In this document: positions 7,183 to 18,937 of the stretch, piece by piece
Layout of the letters: the number at the start of each line of letters is the position of its first letter
How positions within the stretch are numbered: the stretch's first letter is position 1
Assembly (NCBI GenBank): GCA_046233115.1
Contig: JBJXHM010000001.1
Span: 1-64,000 of the forward strand
Length of the DNA stretch: 64,000 nt
Reading direction: 5' to 3'
Source: JACOMY01 sp046233115
GTDB taxonomy: Bacteria; Pseudomonadota; Alphaproteobacteria; Kiloniellales; JACOMY01
Notes under the pieces: model-generated
What the model saw: the letters and a program-made list of their open reading frames with translations, nothing else
What the model was told of the DNA's origin: nothing
The model's database searches: none
Translations under genes and position numbers: made by a program

Positions 7183-8214
7183 ATGAAGGCCCTGGTCGTG
7201 CACGGAGCGCGGGATCTGCGCATCGAGGAGCGGGAAGAGCCTGCACCGGGACCCGGCGAGGTGCAGATTCGCACCGCCGTCGGCGGCATCTGCGGATCGG
7301 ACCTGCACTATGCCCATCAAGGCGGCTTCGGTCCGGTCAGGCTGCGCGAGCCGATGATCCTGGGCCACGAGGTCTGCGGCCATGTCGCCAGCCTGGGTGA
7401 GGGGGTGGAGGGCCTGGAACTCGGCGAGTTGGTGGCAATCTCGCCCTCGCGGCCCTGCGGCCGCTGCCGCTACTGCCTGGAAGGCCTGCCCAACCACTGC
7501 CTGGACATGCGCTTCTACGGCTCGGCCATGCCGATGCCGCACATCCAAGGCGCCTTCCGACAATCGCTGACCGTGACCGCCGTGCAGTGCCACCGGGCCG
7601 ACGGCCTCTCGCCGGCGGCCGCGGCCATGGCCGAGCCGCTGTCGGTCGCGCTGCACGCCACCCGCCGGGCCGGCGACCTGCTGGGCAAGCGGGTGCTGGT
7701 GACCGGCTGCGGGCCGATCGGCTCGCTGGCGATTCTGGCCGCCAGGCGGGCCGGCGCGGTCGAGATCGTGGCGGCGGACCTGGCCGACAACGCCTTGCGC
7801 TACGCCGCTCTGGCCGGGGCTGATCGCTGCCTCAACCTGGGCCGGGAACCGGAGGGGCTGGCCGCTTTCACTGGCGAGAAGGGCTACTTCGACCTGCTCT
7901 ACGAGTGCTCGGGCGCGGCGGCGGCGCTGGCCGCGGCGATCCCGGCCCTGCGGCCGCGCGGCGTGATCCTGCAGCTCGGGCTCGGCGGTGACATGACCCT
8001 GCCGATGATGCAGATCACCGGCAAGGAGCTGGAGCTGCGCGGCTGCTTCCGCTTCCACGAGGAGTTCGCGCTGGCCGTTGCCCTGATGCGCGGCGGGCTG
8101 GTCGACGTCGAGCCTTTGGTCAGCCATTCGCTGCCGCTGGAGCGGGCGCTCGAGGCCTTCGAGATCGCCGGCGACCGCAGCCGAGCGATGAAGACCCAGA
8201 TCAGCTTCAACTGA
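7183..8214 (+). CDS. idnD: L-idonate 5-dehydrogenase (zinc-dependent medium-chain dehydrogenase)
   Basis: The 343-residue enzyme oxidises L-idonate to 5-ketogluconate. Catalytic zinc ligands are visible as Cys37, the GHE at 61-63 and Glu151. A structural zinc site is formed by Cys92, Cys95, Cys98 and Cys106, and the dinucleotide-binding motif GCGPIG is at 175-180. The ATG at 7183 follows a GAGGAGGGG ribosome site. A longer in-frame opening exists upstream but crosses the operator and the divergent gene. It is divergent from idnO and followed 63 bases later by a gluconolactonase, giving a coherent sugar-acid module. Sorbitol or threonine dehydrogenases are close relatives. Confidence 0.88.
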   Translation: MKALVVHGARDLRIEEREEPAPGPGEVQIRTAVGGICGSDLHYAHQGGFGPVRLREPMILGHEVCGHVASLGEGVEGLELGELVAISPSRPCGRCRYCLEGLPNHCLDMRFYGSAMPMPHIQGAFRQSLTVTAVQCHRADGLSPAAAAMAEPLSVALHATRRAGDLLGKRVLVTGCGPIGSLAILAARRAGAVEIVAADLADNALRYAALAGADRCLNLGREPEGLAAFTGEKGYFDLLYECSGAAAALAAAIPALRPRGVILQLGLGGDMTLPMMQITGKELELRGCFRFHEEFALAVALMRGGLVDVEPLVSHSLPLERALEAFEIAGDRSRAMKTQISFN

Positions 8215-8277
8215 TCGACCTTCAACTGGCCGATGGGGCCGGCTATCCTCCCTGCCGCACCATCCGGGGGGAGCACA

Positions 8278-9189
8278 ATGACCTACGAGATCATAGATCC
8301 GGCCTTTCGCCGATTCGTCATCGGCAACGCGCATCTGAAGCAGCTTGCGACCGGCTTCGACTGGGTTGAGGGGCCGGTCTGGTTCGGCGATGCCAACTGC
8401 CTGCTGTTCTCCGAGATTCCCAGCAACCGCATCCTGCGCTGGACGCCCGGCAGTGGCCTCACCACCTTCCGCGAGCCCTCGAACCATTCGAACGGCCACA
8501 CCCGCGACCGCCAGGGCCGTCTGGTCTCCTGCGAGCACGGCGCGCGGCGGGTCACCCGCACCGAGTACGATGGCAGCATCACCGTGATTGCGGACTCGTA
8601 CCAAGGCAAGCGGCTGAACTCGCCGAACGACGTGGTGGTAACCTCGGACGATGCCATCTGGTTCACCGACCCGCACTACGGGATCATGACCGACTACGAG
8701 GGCTTCAAGGCCGAGCAGGAGCTGCCCTGCAACGTCTATCGGGTGGATCCAGCGAGCGGGCGGATGGAGGCGGTGCTCACCGACTTCGCCTGCCCCAACG
8801 GGCTGGCCTTCTCACCGGACGAGCGGCTGCTCTACGTCGCCGATACCGGCCATATGTTCGATAGCGAGGCCGAGTGCCATATCCGCGTCTTCGATCATGT
8901 GGGTGGCGGGGAGGGCGGCGGGCGCCTCAGCGGCGGAGCGGTCTTCCACGTCGTCTCGCCGGGCGTCAGCGACGGCTTCCGGCTGGACAGCGAGGGCAAT
9001 GTCTGGACCTCGGCCGGCGATGGGGTGCACTGCATCGCCCCCGACGGGCGCCTGCTCGGCAAGATCCTGGTGCCGGAGCTGGTGTCCAACCTCTGCTTCG
9101 GCGGGCGTGCCAAGCACCGACTCTTCATCACCGCCACGACCAGCGTCTATTCCATCGTGGTGAACCGGAACGGGGTGCAATGGCCGTGA
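8278..9189 (+). CDS. SMP-30/gluconolactonase-family lactonase
   Basis: The 303-residue protein is a six-bladed beta-propeller lactonase of the SMP-30/gluconolaconase/LRE family, which opens sugar lactones such as gluconolactone using one divalent metal. Likely metal ligands are Glu31 in WVEGPVW, Asn117 in LNSPNDV, Asn174 in CPNGLAFSP and the aspartate of VSDGF. No signal peptide is seen, so it is cytoplasmic. The ATG at 8278 is preceded by GGGGGGAG. Gluconate produced here would feed the kinase across the divergent promoter. The exact lactone is not determined by sequence. Confidence 0.88.
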   Translation: MTYEIIDPAFRRFVIGNAHLKQLATGFDWVEGPVWFGDANCLLFSEIPSNRILRWTPGSGLTTFREPSNHSNGHTRDRQGRLVSCEHGARRVTRTEYDGSITVIADSYQGKRLNSPNDVVVTSDDAIWFTDPHYGIMTDYEGFKAEQELPCNVYRVDPASGRMEAVLTDFACPNGLAFSPDERLLYVADTGHMFDSEAECHIRVFDHVGGGEGGGRLSGGAVFHVVSPGVSDGFRLDSEGNVWTSAGDGVHCIAPDGRLLGKILVPELVSNLCFGGRAKHRLFITATTSVYSIVVNRNGVQWP

Positions 9190-9329
9190 GGCGAGGGAGC
9201 CTGTGAGGCCGCTTTTCCTGGCGTGTGAGGCAATCCCAATAACGACAGCAAAGCGCATGTCGTCGTCCCGCCGGCGTTAAAGCTCGATGGCACGAGCGTG
9301 ACAAGGAAAAGAAATCGTTAGCCTTCACG

Positions 9330-9488
9330 CAAGAAAAATGCCGGGAAGTCGATGACTTCCCGGCAAGTTGAACAGGGAGGCTTCACGTCTGGGAGACGTA
9401 GGACCCACCTCAGTGGGCCCTGGATTCCCGGGGGGAGGCCCGGGAAACTCGCAGATTGCTGCAACACGGTGCGCCGCAGCAATCACAA
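9330..9488 (-). ncRNA. Candidate small regulatory RNA with C-rich hairpin loops
   Basis: Read on the minus strand, about 158 bases hold five consecutive hairpins and no credible coding frame. In order they are: a nine-pair stem (9476-9484 with 9454-9462); an eight-pair perfect stem (9439-9446 with 9425-9432) whose loop is CCTCCC; an eight-pair stem with one G-U pair (9413-9420 with 9401-9408); a six-pair stem with loop CCC (9394-9399 with 9385-9390); and a terminator (9340-9364). A second CCTCCC lies single-stranded in the linker at 9365-9384. Exposed anti-Shine-Dalgarno CCUCCC motifs are typical of alphaproteobacterial trans-acting sRNAs. A promoter-like pair lies just upstream. It could not be assigned to a named RNA family. 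Confidence 0.7.
9331..9364 (-). terminator. Rho-independent terminator of the candidate small RNA
   Basis: GCCGGGAAGTC (9340-9350) and GACTTCCCGGC (9354-9364) form a perfect 11-pair stem with a three-base loop. On the minus strand the stem is followed by ATTTTTCTT, a proper U-tract. The plus strand lacks one, so the terminator serves minus-strand transcription. Confidence 0.85.
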
Positions 9489-9494
9489 GAAAAG

Positions 9495-9522
9495 AGATAG
9501 TCAGGGCAGGCGTTTTGGTCCA
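9495..9522 (-). promoter_or_regulatory. Putative sigma-70 promoter of the candidate small RNA
   Basis: On the minus strand TGGACC (9522-9517) and CTATCT (9500-9495) are separated by 16 bases. They resemble the alphaproteobacterial -35 TTGACC/-10 CTATAT pattern. The predicted start at about 9488 falls at the foot of the first stem of the RNA. Confidence 0.5.
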
Positions 9523-9677
9523 TTAGCGTTATCTCACGGGAGGTATGCGACGGCTGCATGGTCCTGAAAAACGCCCTTCTATCAGCCAGTTAACCCCTAT
9601 TTCTCCATCCGTTTTCGAGGCCGTTCCCGACCCCCATTCCTGTCGTTTTGCGGCCGGACTCGAGCCGGCCGCACTCC

Positions 9678-10574
9678 TTAGAAGCTGCTCTCGTTTACTT
9701 TCCTCAGCAGGAAGTCGCGGAAGACCGCGATGCGCTTGGTCGAGCGCAGCTCCTCGGAGTAGACGAAGTAGCTGTCGATCTGCGGTCCCTCGGTCTCGGG
9801 TAGGACGCGCACCAGGTCGTCCTGCTTGCTGACCATGAACTCGGGCAGGGCCGCGATGCCGGAGCCGGCCATCACCGCCTGCAGGATGCCGTAGACGTTG
9901 TTCAGGCAGAGCGCCGGCTTGCGCGGGCCGCTGCCGCGTCGGCCGATGTGCAGCAGCCAGTTGGCGTCGGGCACCGGCGGGCGCTCGTCCTCGCCGTAGA
10001 CGATGATGCGATGGCGATCCAGGTCGTCGACGCTGTTCACCGGTCCGTGCCGCTTCAGGTACTCCGGCGAGGCATAAGCCTGGATGTGCACGGTGATCAG
10101 GTGGCGCTGGATCAGGTCGGCCTGGCGCGGCGGCGTCATCCGGACGGCCACGTCGGCCTCGCGCATCGAGAGGTCCAGCTCGCGGTCGGCCAGGATCAGG
10201 TGCAGCTCGATCTCCGGATAGAGATCCATGAAGTCCTTGATCCTGGGCGCCAGCCAGGTCGAGCCGAAGGCGACCGTGGTGGTGACCTTGAGCGGGCCCT
10301 TGGGACGGTCCTTGCTCTCGGTGAGCTGGGCCTCGATCATCGCCAGCTTGCCGAAGACCTCGTGCGCGGTGCGATAAAGCAGTTCGCCCTGCTCGGTCAG
10401 GATCAGGCCGCGGGCGTGGCGATGGAACAGCGGAACGCTCAAGCTTTCCTCCAGACCGCTGATCTGACGTGACACTGCGGACTGACTGAGGTTCAACTGC
10501 TCGCCGGCATGCGTGAAGCTGCCAGCTTCCGCCACGGCATGAAAAATCCTAAGCTTATCCCAATCCATTGCCAT
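9678..10574 (-). CDS. LysR-family transcriptional regulator
   Basis: The 298-residue protein has the LysR winged helix-turn-helix at residues 1-60 (FTHAGEQLNLSQSAVSRQIS) and a type 2 periplasmic-binding-like effector domain from about residue 85 to 295. The ATG at 10574 is preferred; a GTG 18 bases upstream is in frame. It lies on the same strand as trxB, 144 bases downstream of it, so it may be co-transcribed or have its own promoter. A GC-rich hairpin (9650-9672) follows its stop, but without a U-tract. The inducer and targets are unknown; the trxB neighbour is only a hint of redox-related control. Confidence 0.9.
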   Translation of the reverse strand: MAMDWDKLRIFHAVAEAGSFTHAGEQLNLSQSAVSRQISGLEESLSVPLFHRHARGLILTEQGELLYRTAHEVFGKLAMIEAQLTESKDRPKGPLKVTTTVAFGSTWLAPRIKDFMDLYPEIELHLILADRELDLSMREADVAVRMTPPRQADLIQRHLITVHIQAYASPEYLKRHGPVNSVDDLDRHRIIVYGEDERPPVPDANWLLHIGRRGSGPRKPALCLNNVYGILQAVMAGSGIAALPEFMVSKQDDLVRVLPETEGPQIDSYFVYSEELRSTKRIAVFRDFLLRKVNESSF

Positions 10575-10718
10575 TGCTCGCCTACCCGACACGTGCGCTT
10601 TTGCTCACCTTACCGCATAGTACGCCGTGTCGGCACGCAGCTTTCCTACATTCTCGGCGTTTATGGCACAGAGCGAGTCAAAGAAGTCACAGTAGTTCCG
10701 GAAACGACCGATCCGGGA

Positions 10719-11690
10719 CTACTCGGCCGCGTCGGCCAGGCGATGGGCTTCCTCGCCCAGCCAGCGGTCCGCCTCCAGGGCCGCCATGCAGCCCATGCCG
10801 GCCGCGGTGACGGCCTGGCGGAAGACCTTGTCCACGCAGTCACCGGCGGCGAAGACGCCGGAAACGTTGGTCTTGGTCGAGTTCGGCTTGGCCAGGATGT
10901 AGCCCTCGGAGTCGGTCTCCAGGCTCTCCATGAAGACACCGGTCGCCGGATCGTGGCCGATGGCGACGAAGAGGCCCTCGACCGCAAGCTCGCGGGTCTC
11001 GCCGCTCTGGGTGTCCTTCAGCCGGAGGCCGGTGACGCCGTCCAGCGGGCCGCTGCCGCCCAGCACCTCGTCGACCACGGCATTCCAGACGACCGAGATC
11101 TTGGGATGTGCCAGCAGGCGGTCCTGGCCGATCCTTTCCGCGCGCAGGCTGTCGCGGCGGTGAATCAGAGTGACCGAGTTGCAGATCTGGGCCAGGTAGA
11201 GCGCCTCTTCGACCGCGGTGTTGCCGCCGCCGACCACGGCCACGTCCTTGCCGCGGTAGAAGAAGCCGTCGCAGGTGGCGCAGGCCGAGACGCCGCGGCC
11301 GTTGAAGTGCTGCTCCGACGGCAGGCCGAGCCAGCGCGCCTGTGCGCCGGTGGCGACGACTACCGCGTCGGCGGTATAGGTCCGCCCGCTGTCGCCGATC
11401 AGGGTCAGGGGGTGCTTGGAGAAGTCGACCGACTGGATCAGATCGCTCTCGAAGCGGGTGCCGACGTTGGCGGCCTGCGCGCGCATCTGCTCCATCAGCC
11501 AGGGGCCCTGGATCGGATCGGCGAAACCGGGAAAGTTCTCGACCTCGCTGGTAATGGTCATCTGCCCACCCGGCTGCAGCCCCTCGATCACGACCGGCTC
11601 CAGGTTGGCGCGCGCGGCGTAGATCGCGGCAGTCAGGCCGGCGGCGCCGGAGCCCACGATCAGGATGCGGGCGTGCAGGTTCTCGGTCAT
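10719..11690 (-). CDS. trxB: Thioredoxin reductase
   Basis: The 323-residue FAD enzyme uses NADPH to reduce thioredoxin in the cytoplasm. The N-terminal FAD site GSGAAGLTAA is at 13-22, the redox disulfide is CATC (Cys137, Cys140), the NADP site is GGGNTAVEEA at about 154-163, and the C-terminal FAD motif is GVFAAGDC. Length and domain order match bacterial TrxB. A LysR gene lies downstream on the same strand. Confidence 0.97.
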   Translation of the reverse strand: MTENLHARILIVGSGAAGLTAAIYAARANLEPVVIEGLQPGGQMTITSEVENFPGFADPIQGPWLMEQMRAQAANVGTRFESDLIQSVDFSKHPLTLIGDSGRTYTADAVVVATGAQARWLGLPSEQHFNGRGVSACATCDGFFYRGKDVAVVGGGNTAVEEALYLAQICNSVTLIHRRDSLRAERIGQDRLLAHPKISVVWNAVVDEVLGGSGPLDGVTGLRLKDTQSGETRELAVEGLFVAIGHDPATGVFMESLETDSEGYILAKPNSTKTNVSGVFAAGDCVDKVFRQAVTAAGMGCMAALEADRWLGEEAHRLADAAE

Positions 11691-11826
11691 CGGGGGCCCC
11701 CTCGGTCTTGCCGGCCGCAGCGGCCGGATGCGTGCAAACAGATTTCAGTCTAGAGGCAGATAGGCCGTGGGGAGCGGGCTGGCAAGGCAAGGCGTTGCTT
11801 AGGTTCGGCTGCGGTCCTCGCGATGG

Positions 11827-12840
11827 CTAGCCGGAAGCCTGACAGAGTTCCGCTAGCGGCAGGTGCAGGCGCGCGGCGACCTGTCGCGCCAGACCCGGCA
11901 TCTCGTCGAAGGGCGGCGGCGTCCAGAGCTCCAGCCGACTCTCGTAGGGGCGGGTGAGACCGGCCTCACGCATCTCGCGGTGGAAGCGCTCAAACTTGGG
12001 CGAGCCGCCGCTGAGGCCGACCACGAGCACCGGCAGGCCGGCGGCTGCGGCCTCGGTCACCATGTTGACCGAGTCCTCGGTGACGACGGCGGCCTCGGCG
12101 AGGCCCAGGATCGCGTAGTAGGGGTTCTCGCCGGCCTCGTCCCAGCAGCGATAAGGAACCTCGCCGAGCTGTGCCAGCAGTGCCGCCGTCACCTTGGGAT
12201 CGCTGCGCCGCGAGGGCGTGATCATCAGACCCAGGCCGTGCCGGCGGGCCAGGGTGGCCAGGCTGCGGCCCAGCTCGGCCGCCTGCCCGCTATCGAAGCG
12301 GTGGACCTTGTTGCGACCGCCCAGCAGGACCGCCAGGCGCCGCTCCGGCAGGTCGGCGAAGGCGCCGGCGAAGGCCTGCCGGGCGCTGGCCAGGCGCGAT
12401 TTGGTCACCCGGTGGATCGAACCCAGCATGCGAATCACGTTGTCGCCGGTCAGGCCGTCGTGCTGGGGGACGATCACCAGGTCGAAGCGCGCGGCCGGCA
12501 AGGTTGGCCGCTGGACCTGGATGATCGCGGTCGGTTGGTCGGGACGCTGCTTCAGGCTGGCCGCACGGATGGCCAGCAGCGGCCGCACCGCCTTGCGGCC
12601 CACCCCGATCGCCAGGTCCGGCCAGGGCGGTACGAAGTCACTCGGCCCGCGATTGCCGATCAGCGCCAGGCTGCCCGGGCAGAGCCGCGGCGGCAGCCAG
12701 GTCAGCGGCGGATTGGGCCGGATGCGTTTCAGCACGGCCTCAAGCCCCAGGGCTTCAGCCAGACCCAGTGCCTGGATGATGTTGCCGGCCTTCTCGTCGG
12801 AGACCGCCCAGCACAGCAAAGGCTGATGCACCTGCAGCAT
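11827..12840 (-). CDS. ELM1 (DUF1022)-family protein
   Basis: The 337-residue protein matches the ELM1/DUF1022 family, glycosyltransferase-like proteins found in many alphaproteobacteria and in plants, where ELM1 takes part in mitochondrial fission. Recognisable features are the N-terminal VSDEKAGN, AIGVGRKA, the LLGGRNK loop, the PSRRSDP segment and the late VTEDSVNMVTEAAAAGLPV motif, which resembles the donor-site region of GT-B enzymes. The bacterial function is not known; a role at the cell envelope is a guess. The ATG at 12840 is preferred over an upstream TTG at 12876. It is divergent from the Lrp gene. Confidence 0.8.
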   Translation of the reverse strand: MLQVHQPLLCWAVSDEKAGNIIQALGLAEALGLEAVLKRIRPNPPLTWLPPRLCPGSLALIGNRGPSDFVPPWPDLAIGVGRKAVRPLLAIRAASLKQRPDQPTAIIQVQRPTLPAARFDLVIVPQHDGLTGDNVIRMLGSIHRVTKSRLASARQAFAGAFADLPERRLAVLLGGRNKVHRFDSGQAAELGRSLATLARRHGLGLMITPSRRSDPKVTAALLAQLGEVPYRCWDEAGENPYYAILGLAEAAVVTEDSVNMVTEAAAAGLPVLVVGLSGGSPKFERFHREMREAGLTRPYESRLELWTPPPFDEMPGLARQVAARLHLPLAELCQASG

Positions 12841-13034
12841 AGTCGCGACTGTGCCGCTCCTATCGCGCTGCGGCAAGCCCGAGCGCCGCTTTCGCCTTGC
12901 CGCGGCGACCTGCGGCGATCGCTGCCGGTAAGAATCGCTTGCTAGGGGACGGGTCGGTGAAATAATGCTGCTGCGACCCGAGGCCCGCGAGCAGCGGAAT
13001 GAGGGGCGAACCTGGGACAGCGGAGAGGGCCTTC

Positions 13035-13526
13035 ATGCGACGCAGCAAGCTGGATCGCGTCGACCTGCACATCCTGTCGGACCTGCAGGAAGATGGCCGG
13101 ATGACCAACGTCGACCTGGCGCGACGGGCCGGCATCTCGGCGCCGCCCTGCCTCAGGCGCCTGCGCGCGCTGGAGCAGAGCGGCCTGATCGAGGGCTATC
13201 ATGCCAGGGTCAACGCTGCGGCCCTGGGCTACGAGGTGACCTTCTTCGCGCTGGTCGGGCTGGACAGCCAGGCCGAGACGGTGCTGCAGGCCTTCGAGGC
13301 GGCGATGCGGGCGCGGCCGGAGGTGCGCGAGTGCCATATGGCGCGTGGCCCGCATGACTTCGTCATCCGCCTGGTCGCCCGCAATACCCAGCACGAGAAC
13401 GAGCTGACCCAGATGCTGACCTCCGCGCCCCACGTCACCACGGTGCAGACGATCCAGGTCATCCGCACCGCCAAGGAGGAGCCGGGTGTGCCGATCGACC
13501 CGGAGGCGGCGCCCCTCGAGGACTAG
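13035..13526 (+). CDS. Lrp/AsnC-family transcriptional regulator
   Basis: The 163-residue protein has an AsnC-type helix-turn-helix at about 24-45 (NVDLARRAGISAPPCLRRLR) and a C-terminal RAM ligand-binding and assembly domain at about 66-150. Such proteins form octamers that sense amino acids. The ATG at 13035 follows GGAGAGGGC. An earlier in-frame start at 12999 would add 12 residues. Its stop faces the chorismate mutase stop across 28 bases. The target genes are unknown. Confidence 0.92.
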   Translation: MRRSKLDRVDLHILSDLQEDGRMTNVDLARRAGISAPPCLRRLRALEQSGLIEGYHARVNAAALGYEVTFFALVGLDSQAETVLQAFEAAMRARPEVRECHMARGPHDFVIRLVARNTQHENELTQMLTSAPHVTTVQTIQVIRTAKEEPGVPIDPEAAPLED

Positions 13527-13535
13527 AGCAAGTCG

Positions 13536-13556
13536 AGACCGGGCGTGATCCGGTCT
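13536..13556. terminator. Weak bidirectional hairpin between convergent genes
   Basis: AGACCGG (13536-13542) and CCGGTCT (13550-13556) form a seven-pair stem between the Lrp and chorismate mutase stops. There is no U-tract on either side, so termination is uncertain. Confidence 0.3.
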
Positions 13557-14100
13557 AGCTGGTCAGCCGCATCTGCGTCAGCGCCTCGAACAGCGTGTCG
13601 CGGGTCTCGTCCGACAGGCAATCGACCCGGACCGTCGTTCGGAAGGCGGGCAGGTCGGTCGCGGTGAAGCTTTCGCCGCTATCGAGGGTGGTCTCGACGG
13701 CGGCCAGCAGCTTGCCACCGATCTCGATCAGTTGTGGACGGATCTCGCCCTTGAGGTCGGGAACCTCGACCGGCGGCGTGGCCTCGCCGGCGCTCCAGCG
13801 CTCGATCCAGCAGACCTGAATTTCCTTGGCGGCCTCGATCTGCGCCCGGAAGAAGACGGCGGCCCCCTCGGGATCGATGTTGTGCAGGCTGGCGGCCTCG
13901 ACCGCCTTTTCGACCACCACGGCCTCGCGGGCCTTGTCCTCGACCGCTGCGTCATTTGCCTGCTTCCAGGCGGCGACGGGCAGCATCAGTTCCAGGCGCG
14001 CGTCGATCAACTCAAAGACCGCTCCGGCATCGTCCTCGGCCGCTAGGCCCGGCGACCCCGCGGCGAGGGTCAGCAGCAGACCGCAGACAAAGCGTTTCAT
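13555..14100 (-). CDS. aroQ: Periplasmic chorismate mutase (AroQ gamma class)
   Basis: The 181-residue protein starts with a cleavable signal peptide (MKRFVCGLLLTLAAGSPGLA, cut near AEDD) and then shows the secreted AroQ pattern: ELIDARLELMLPVAAWK, VEDKAREAVVVEKA and FFRAQIEAAKEIQ. Arg35, Lys46, Asp55 and Arg58 have the same spacing as active-site residues of the secreted Mycobacterium tuberculosis enzyme. Chorismate mutase converts chorismate to prephenate, normally in the cytoplasm; the exported gamma class is found mostly in host-associated bacteria and its purpose is debated. Two cysteines (97 and 161) could form a disulfide. A flavin reductase gene lies 51 bases upstream on the same strand. 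Confidence 0.85.
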   Translation of the reverse strand: MKRFVCGLLLTLAAGSPGLAAEDDAGAVFELIDARLELMLPVAAWKQANDAAVEDKAREAVVVEKAVEAASLHNIDPEGAAVFFRAQIEAAKEIQVCWIERWSAGEATPPVEVPDLKGEIRPQLIEIGGKLLAAVETTLDSGESFTATDLPAFRTTVRVDCLSDETRDTLFEALTQMRLTS

Positions 14101-14151
14101 CCCTCACCTCCCTCTTCGTTCCCTGGCGCCGGGGCCTGATCAGTCACCCCA

Positions 14152-14778
14152 TCAGTCGCCGCCGGGCGGTCGTTCCATGTCGAAGGTCTTCTCCACCACG
14201 GCATACTGCAGATAGCCCAGGCGCGCGATGGGTTTGGCCAGGGTGATGTCGACCAATCCGTCGACGATAATGGAGTCGTCGATGTGGATGCCGACCACCT
14301 GGCCGATCACCATGGTGTTGCGCAGGCCCGGCAGGTCCGAGGGCAGCTCGATCACCTTCCACAGCCGGCATTCCATGTGAATGGGGGCGGCCGCAACACG
14401 GGGCGGCGCCACCATCTCCGAGGGCGCCAGCCCCAGGTCCGCGAACGCGGCTTCCGAGTCGCCGCGGAGCAGGGGGGCCGAGGTCAGCACCACCTGCTTG
14501 CGCAGATCCCAGGTGGCGAGGTTGGCAACGAACTCTCCGGTCGCCTCGATGTTGCTCACCGAGTCCTTGATGCCTGAATCCTCCGGCTTCACGCCGTTGG
14601 ACGCGAACATCACCAGTGGCGGCCGGTCGGCCAGCGCATTGAAGAAGCTGTACGGGGCCAGGTTCACCCGGCCCTGGCCGTCCAGGGTGGTGAACCAGCC
14701 GATCGGACGGGGCACGATGCAAGACTTGAAGGGATTGTGCTTCAAGCCGTGGTTGTTCTTGGCGGTCTCATAGAACAC
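14152..14778 (-). CDS. Flavin reductase-like (DIM6/NTAB) flavoprotein
   Basis: The 208-residue protein fits the FMN-binding split-barrel flavin reductase family, with SCIVPRPIGWFTTLDGQGRVNLAPYSFFNAL as its core signature (residues 19-49). Such proteins reduce FMN or act as flavin-dependent oxidoreductases on aromatic compounds. It begins with GTG at 14778, preceded by GAAGGG about ten bases away. It may share an operon with the downstream chorismate mutase. No partner monooxygenase is nearby, so the substrate is unknown. Confidence 0.85.
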   Translation of the reverse strand: MFYETAKNNHGLKHNPFKSCIVPRPIGWFTTLDGQGRVNLAPYSFFNALADRPPLVMFASNGVKPEDSGIKDSVSNIEATGEFVANLATWDLRKQVVLTSAPLLRGDSEAAFADLGLAPSEMVAPPRVAAAPIHMECRLWKVIELPSDLPGLRNTMVIGQVVGIHIDDSIIVDGLVDITLAKPIARLGYLQYAVVEKTFDMERPPGGD

Positions 14779-14930
14779 CGCAGGATTCCCTTCGTAACCG
14801 GACGATGGCGAGGCTGACGGCGAACAGAACGACAGTGACCGAACCCGCGATTGCGTGCTCCGCCTGCCTCGGGCTCCCTCGATCTTGCGCGATATCTCGC
14901 CGCGGGAGCGGTATCGCAGTCAGCGGTGCG

Positions 14931-15407
14931 CTAGTTGTAGCGCACCTTGATGATTTCGTAGGCCTTTTCGCCCTTCGGCGTGTGCACTTCCACGCTGTCG
15001 CCGATCTGCTTGCCGATCAGCGCGCGCGACATGGGGGCGGTGATGGCCAGGCGGCCCTTGGCGACATCGGCCTCCAGCTCGCCGACGATCTGGTAGGTCG
15101 CTTCCTCGTCGGTATCCTCGTCGACCACGGTCACCGTGGCGCCGAACTTGACCGTGTCCCCCGAAAGCTTGCTGACGTCGATGATCTCGGCACGGGCCAT
15201 CTTGTCTTCCAGCTCGGCGACGCGGCCCTCGATAAAGCTCTGGCGCTCGCGCGCGGCGTGGTACTCGGCGTTCTCCGACAGGTCGCCGTGCTCGCGTGCC
15301 TCGGCGATGGCCTTGACCACCGCCGGCCGCTCGACCGACTTTAGGTGCTTGAGTTCGGTCTCCAGCAATTGGAAACCCTCTGACGTCATAGGAAACTTAT
15401 CACTCAT
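14931..15407 (-). CDS. greA: Transcription elongation factor GreA
   Basis: The 158-residue protein has the usual GreA length. Its N-terminal coiled coil occupies about residues 8-75 (with the acidic tip ENAEYHAAR region that reaches the polymerase active site), and an FKBP-like C-terminal domain follows. GreA rescues backtracked RNA polymerase by stimulating transcript cleavage. The ATG at 15407 gives the standard N-terminus MSDKFPMT. It lies downstream of carB in the same direction, an arrangement common in alphaproteobacteria. Confidence 0.97.
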   Translation of the reverse strand: MSDKFPMTSEGFQLLETELKHLKSVERPAVVKAIAEAREHGDLSENAEYHAARERQSFIEGRVAELEDKMARAEIIDVSKLSGDTVKFGATVTVVDEDTDEEATYQIVGELEADVAKGRLAITAPMSRALIGKQIGDSVEVHTPKGEKAYEIIKVRYN

Positions 15408-15625
15408 GGAAGGGACCCTTTCACCGCTCCCTTGTCGCCGATCAGGTACAGTTGATAAATCTGAACCTATTTTATCCCGTTCGACAAGATGCTCGGGGAG
15501 CGCTCGTTTTTGTCCGCATGGGCGGCCTGCCACTCGGGTTAAGCCGGTCGGGTTTGGATCGTTTTGCCGCCTGGAACCGGCGACAGACATCCTGTCGCCT
15601 GCTGCTCTCGAGAAGCTGCAGGCGG

Positions 15626-18889
<3,264 letters not shown>

Positions 18890-18937
18890 GATTGGCTTAC
18901 CTAATGTCTATCGCGTCCGCAGCGCATCTCGGCCGCA

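Noticed and set aside
9650..9672. GC-rich palindrome GCGGCCGG/CCGGCCGC after the LysR stop as a terminator
   Set aside because: It has no U-tract on the minus strand, and AAAACG follows instead. It was left out as a terminator, although it may still shape the 3' end.
10586..10633. Inverted repeat CCGACACG...CGTGTCGG between trxB and LysR
   Set aside because: The arms are 32 bases apart and only eight bases long. Such pairs are expected by chance in this GC content, and the spacing does not fit a LysR box.
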